Positions 63,394 to 64,000 of a stretch of DNA of 64,000 nucleotides are shown here, one piece after another. The translations under genes and the position numbers were made by a program. Every line of letters begins with the position of its first letter. The stretch's first letter is position 1. This stretch comes from Odontocerum albicorne (taxonomy: Eukaryota > Arthropoda > Insecta > Trichoptera > Odontoceridae): assembly GCA_949825065.1 (NCBI GenBank), contig OX463863.1, positions 17,903,240 through 17,967,239 on the forward strand. Reading direction: 5' to 3'. The notes under the pieces were generated by a model. The model made no database searches. It was not told the DNA's origin and saw only the letters and a list, made by a program, of their open reading frames with translations.

Positions 63394-64000
63394 ATTTTAA
63401 GGCCCAGTCATTTTATGATACATTCAATAAAGATATGACATCAGTCATGAGTTCACAAAAGCAATCACATGACTTGGTCTTTCAAATCGATTCGGATTTT
63501 TCCATAAAAGAAGAAAATATAGAAGAGGATACTGCGCCAGATTTCCCTGATTTTGCTATAGACATACAGGAAGTGGATATAAAACAGGAATGTGCTCCAG
63601 ACAGTAACACAGAGACTGTTGATGTTTCTGACACGCATGCAATAACGAGTGAGTATAAATATTTGAATTTTATCCGTAATTACAATAGTTTTCGCTTATT
63701 GATTAAATTCTTATCAACATAATCATTTTAATTTGGTTTGCAATAAGGTTCAAGTTAAGCCGTAGCGCAAATAACAAAATCAAAATGTTTTTATCTTAAC
63801 CATGTCCATTTTTTTTAATGTTAATTGTATAAATCAATGAACTCAAATTTGAGAAATACTTTATTAAAAATTAACTATGTTCTATCTTTTCAAAGCATCA
63901 ATATTTAAAATATATATATATCAGAGATTTTTTCTTAATTTTCACATATTTTTAGATCCAGATGATATGAGCAACCAATAAAATGATAAAAAAAGCAGTA
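63394..64000 (+). pseudogene. Unit D: zinc-finger gene copy without exon 1, nonsense codon in exon 3, cut by window end
   Basis: Exon 2 (63394-63648, 255 nt, TTCTAG/GTGAGT) encodes AQSFYDTFNKDMTSVMSS, FSIKEENIEEDTAPDFPDF and VDIKQECAPD and is intact. Exon 3 starts at 63956 (PDDMSNQ) and meets TAA at 63979-63981 where sister genes read TAT or TTT. Transcription, if any, would have to start in unit C. The finger array lies beyond the window. Confidence 0.75.

Overview
The window is animal nuclear DNA, almost certainly from an insect. It is AT-rich, its genes have GT-AG introns, and more than half of it is repeats and transposon remains. The best-preserved gene has the insect form of the splicing factor PUF60/Half pint. 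I cannot name the species. No tRNA, rRNA, CRISPR array or prokaryotic-type gene was recognised.

Region 1 (2.8-24.7 kb, + strand) holds a PUF60/Half pint (hfp) gene. Twelve coding exons can be joined in frame (595 residues and a stop); the first coding exon is missing from view. Its introns carry mariner copies, LINE tails, TTAA-flanked and TA-flanked miniature elements and several tandem arrays (192, 63/189, 38, 74 and 30 bp).

Region 2 (24.7-31.6 kb) contains no intact gene. It holds duplicated LINE tails, an array of hairpin-forming units, a TA-flanked MITE, a broken mariner, a reversed fragment of zinc-finger gene, a TTAA-flanked MITE, a 157-bp array and a perfect 29-bp palindrome.

Region 3 (31.9-64.0 kb, + strand) is a tandem cluster of related C2H2 zinc-finger genes. 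Unit E (31.9-37.1 kb) is a decayed gene whose 3' untranslated region appears to have expanded into about 72 copies of a 49-bp satellite, later split by a LINE. Unit A (39.97-42.70 kb, 11 complete fingers) and unit B (49.59-53.16 kb, 21 fingers) are open. Unit C (60.07-63.01 kb, 12 fingers) has a nonsense codon in exon 1. Unit D (63.39 kb to the edge) lacks exon 1 and has a nonsense codon at the start of its finger exon. Exons 1 and 2 of each gene encode the same acidic module, with psi-K-x-E (SUMO-type) motifs. A Helitron with a recognisable 3' end and a broken Rep/helicase gene lies beside unit B, and a remnant of it lies beside unit A.

A recurring theme is local birth of tandem arrays. At least three arrays (49, 74 and 157 bp) can be matched to a single-copy precursor elsewhere in the same window. 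Another theme is dated insertions: two TTAA-flanked elements have an empty homologous site in a sister copy. All homology statements come from reading the sequence by eye; no alignment or database search was run.
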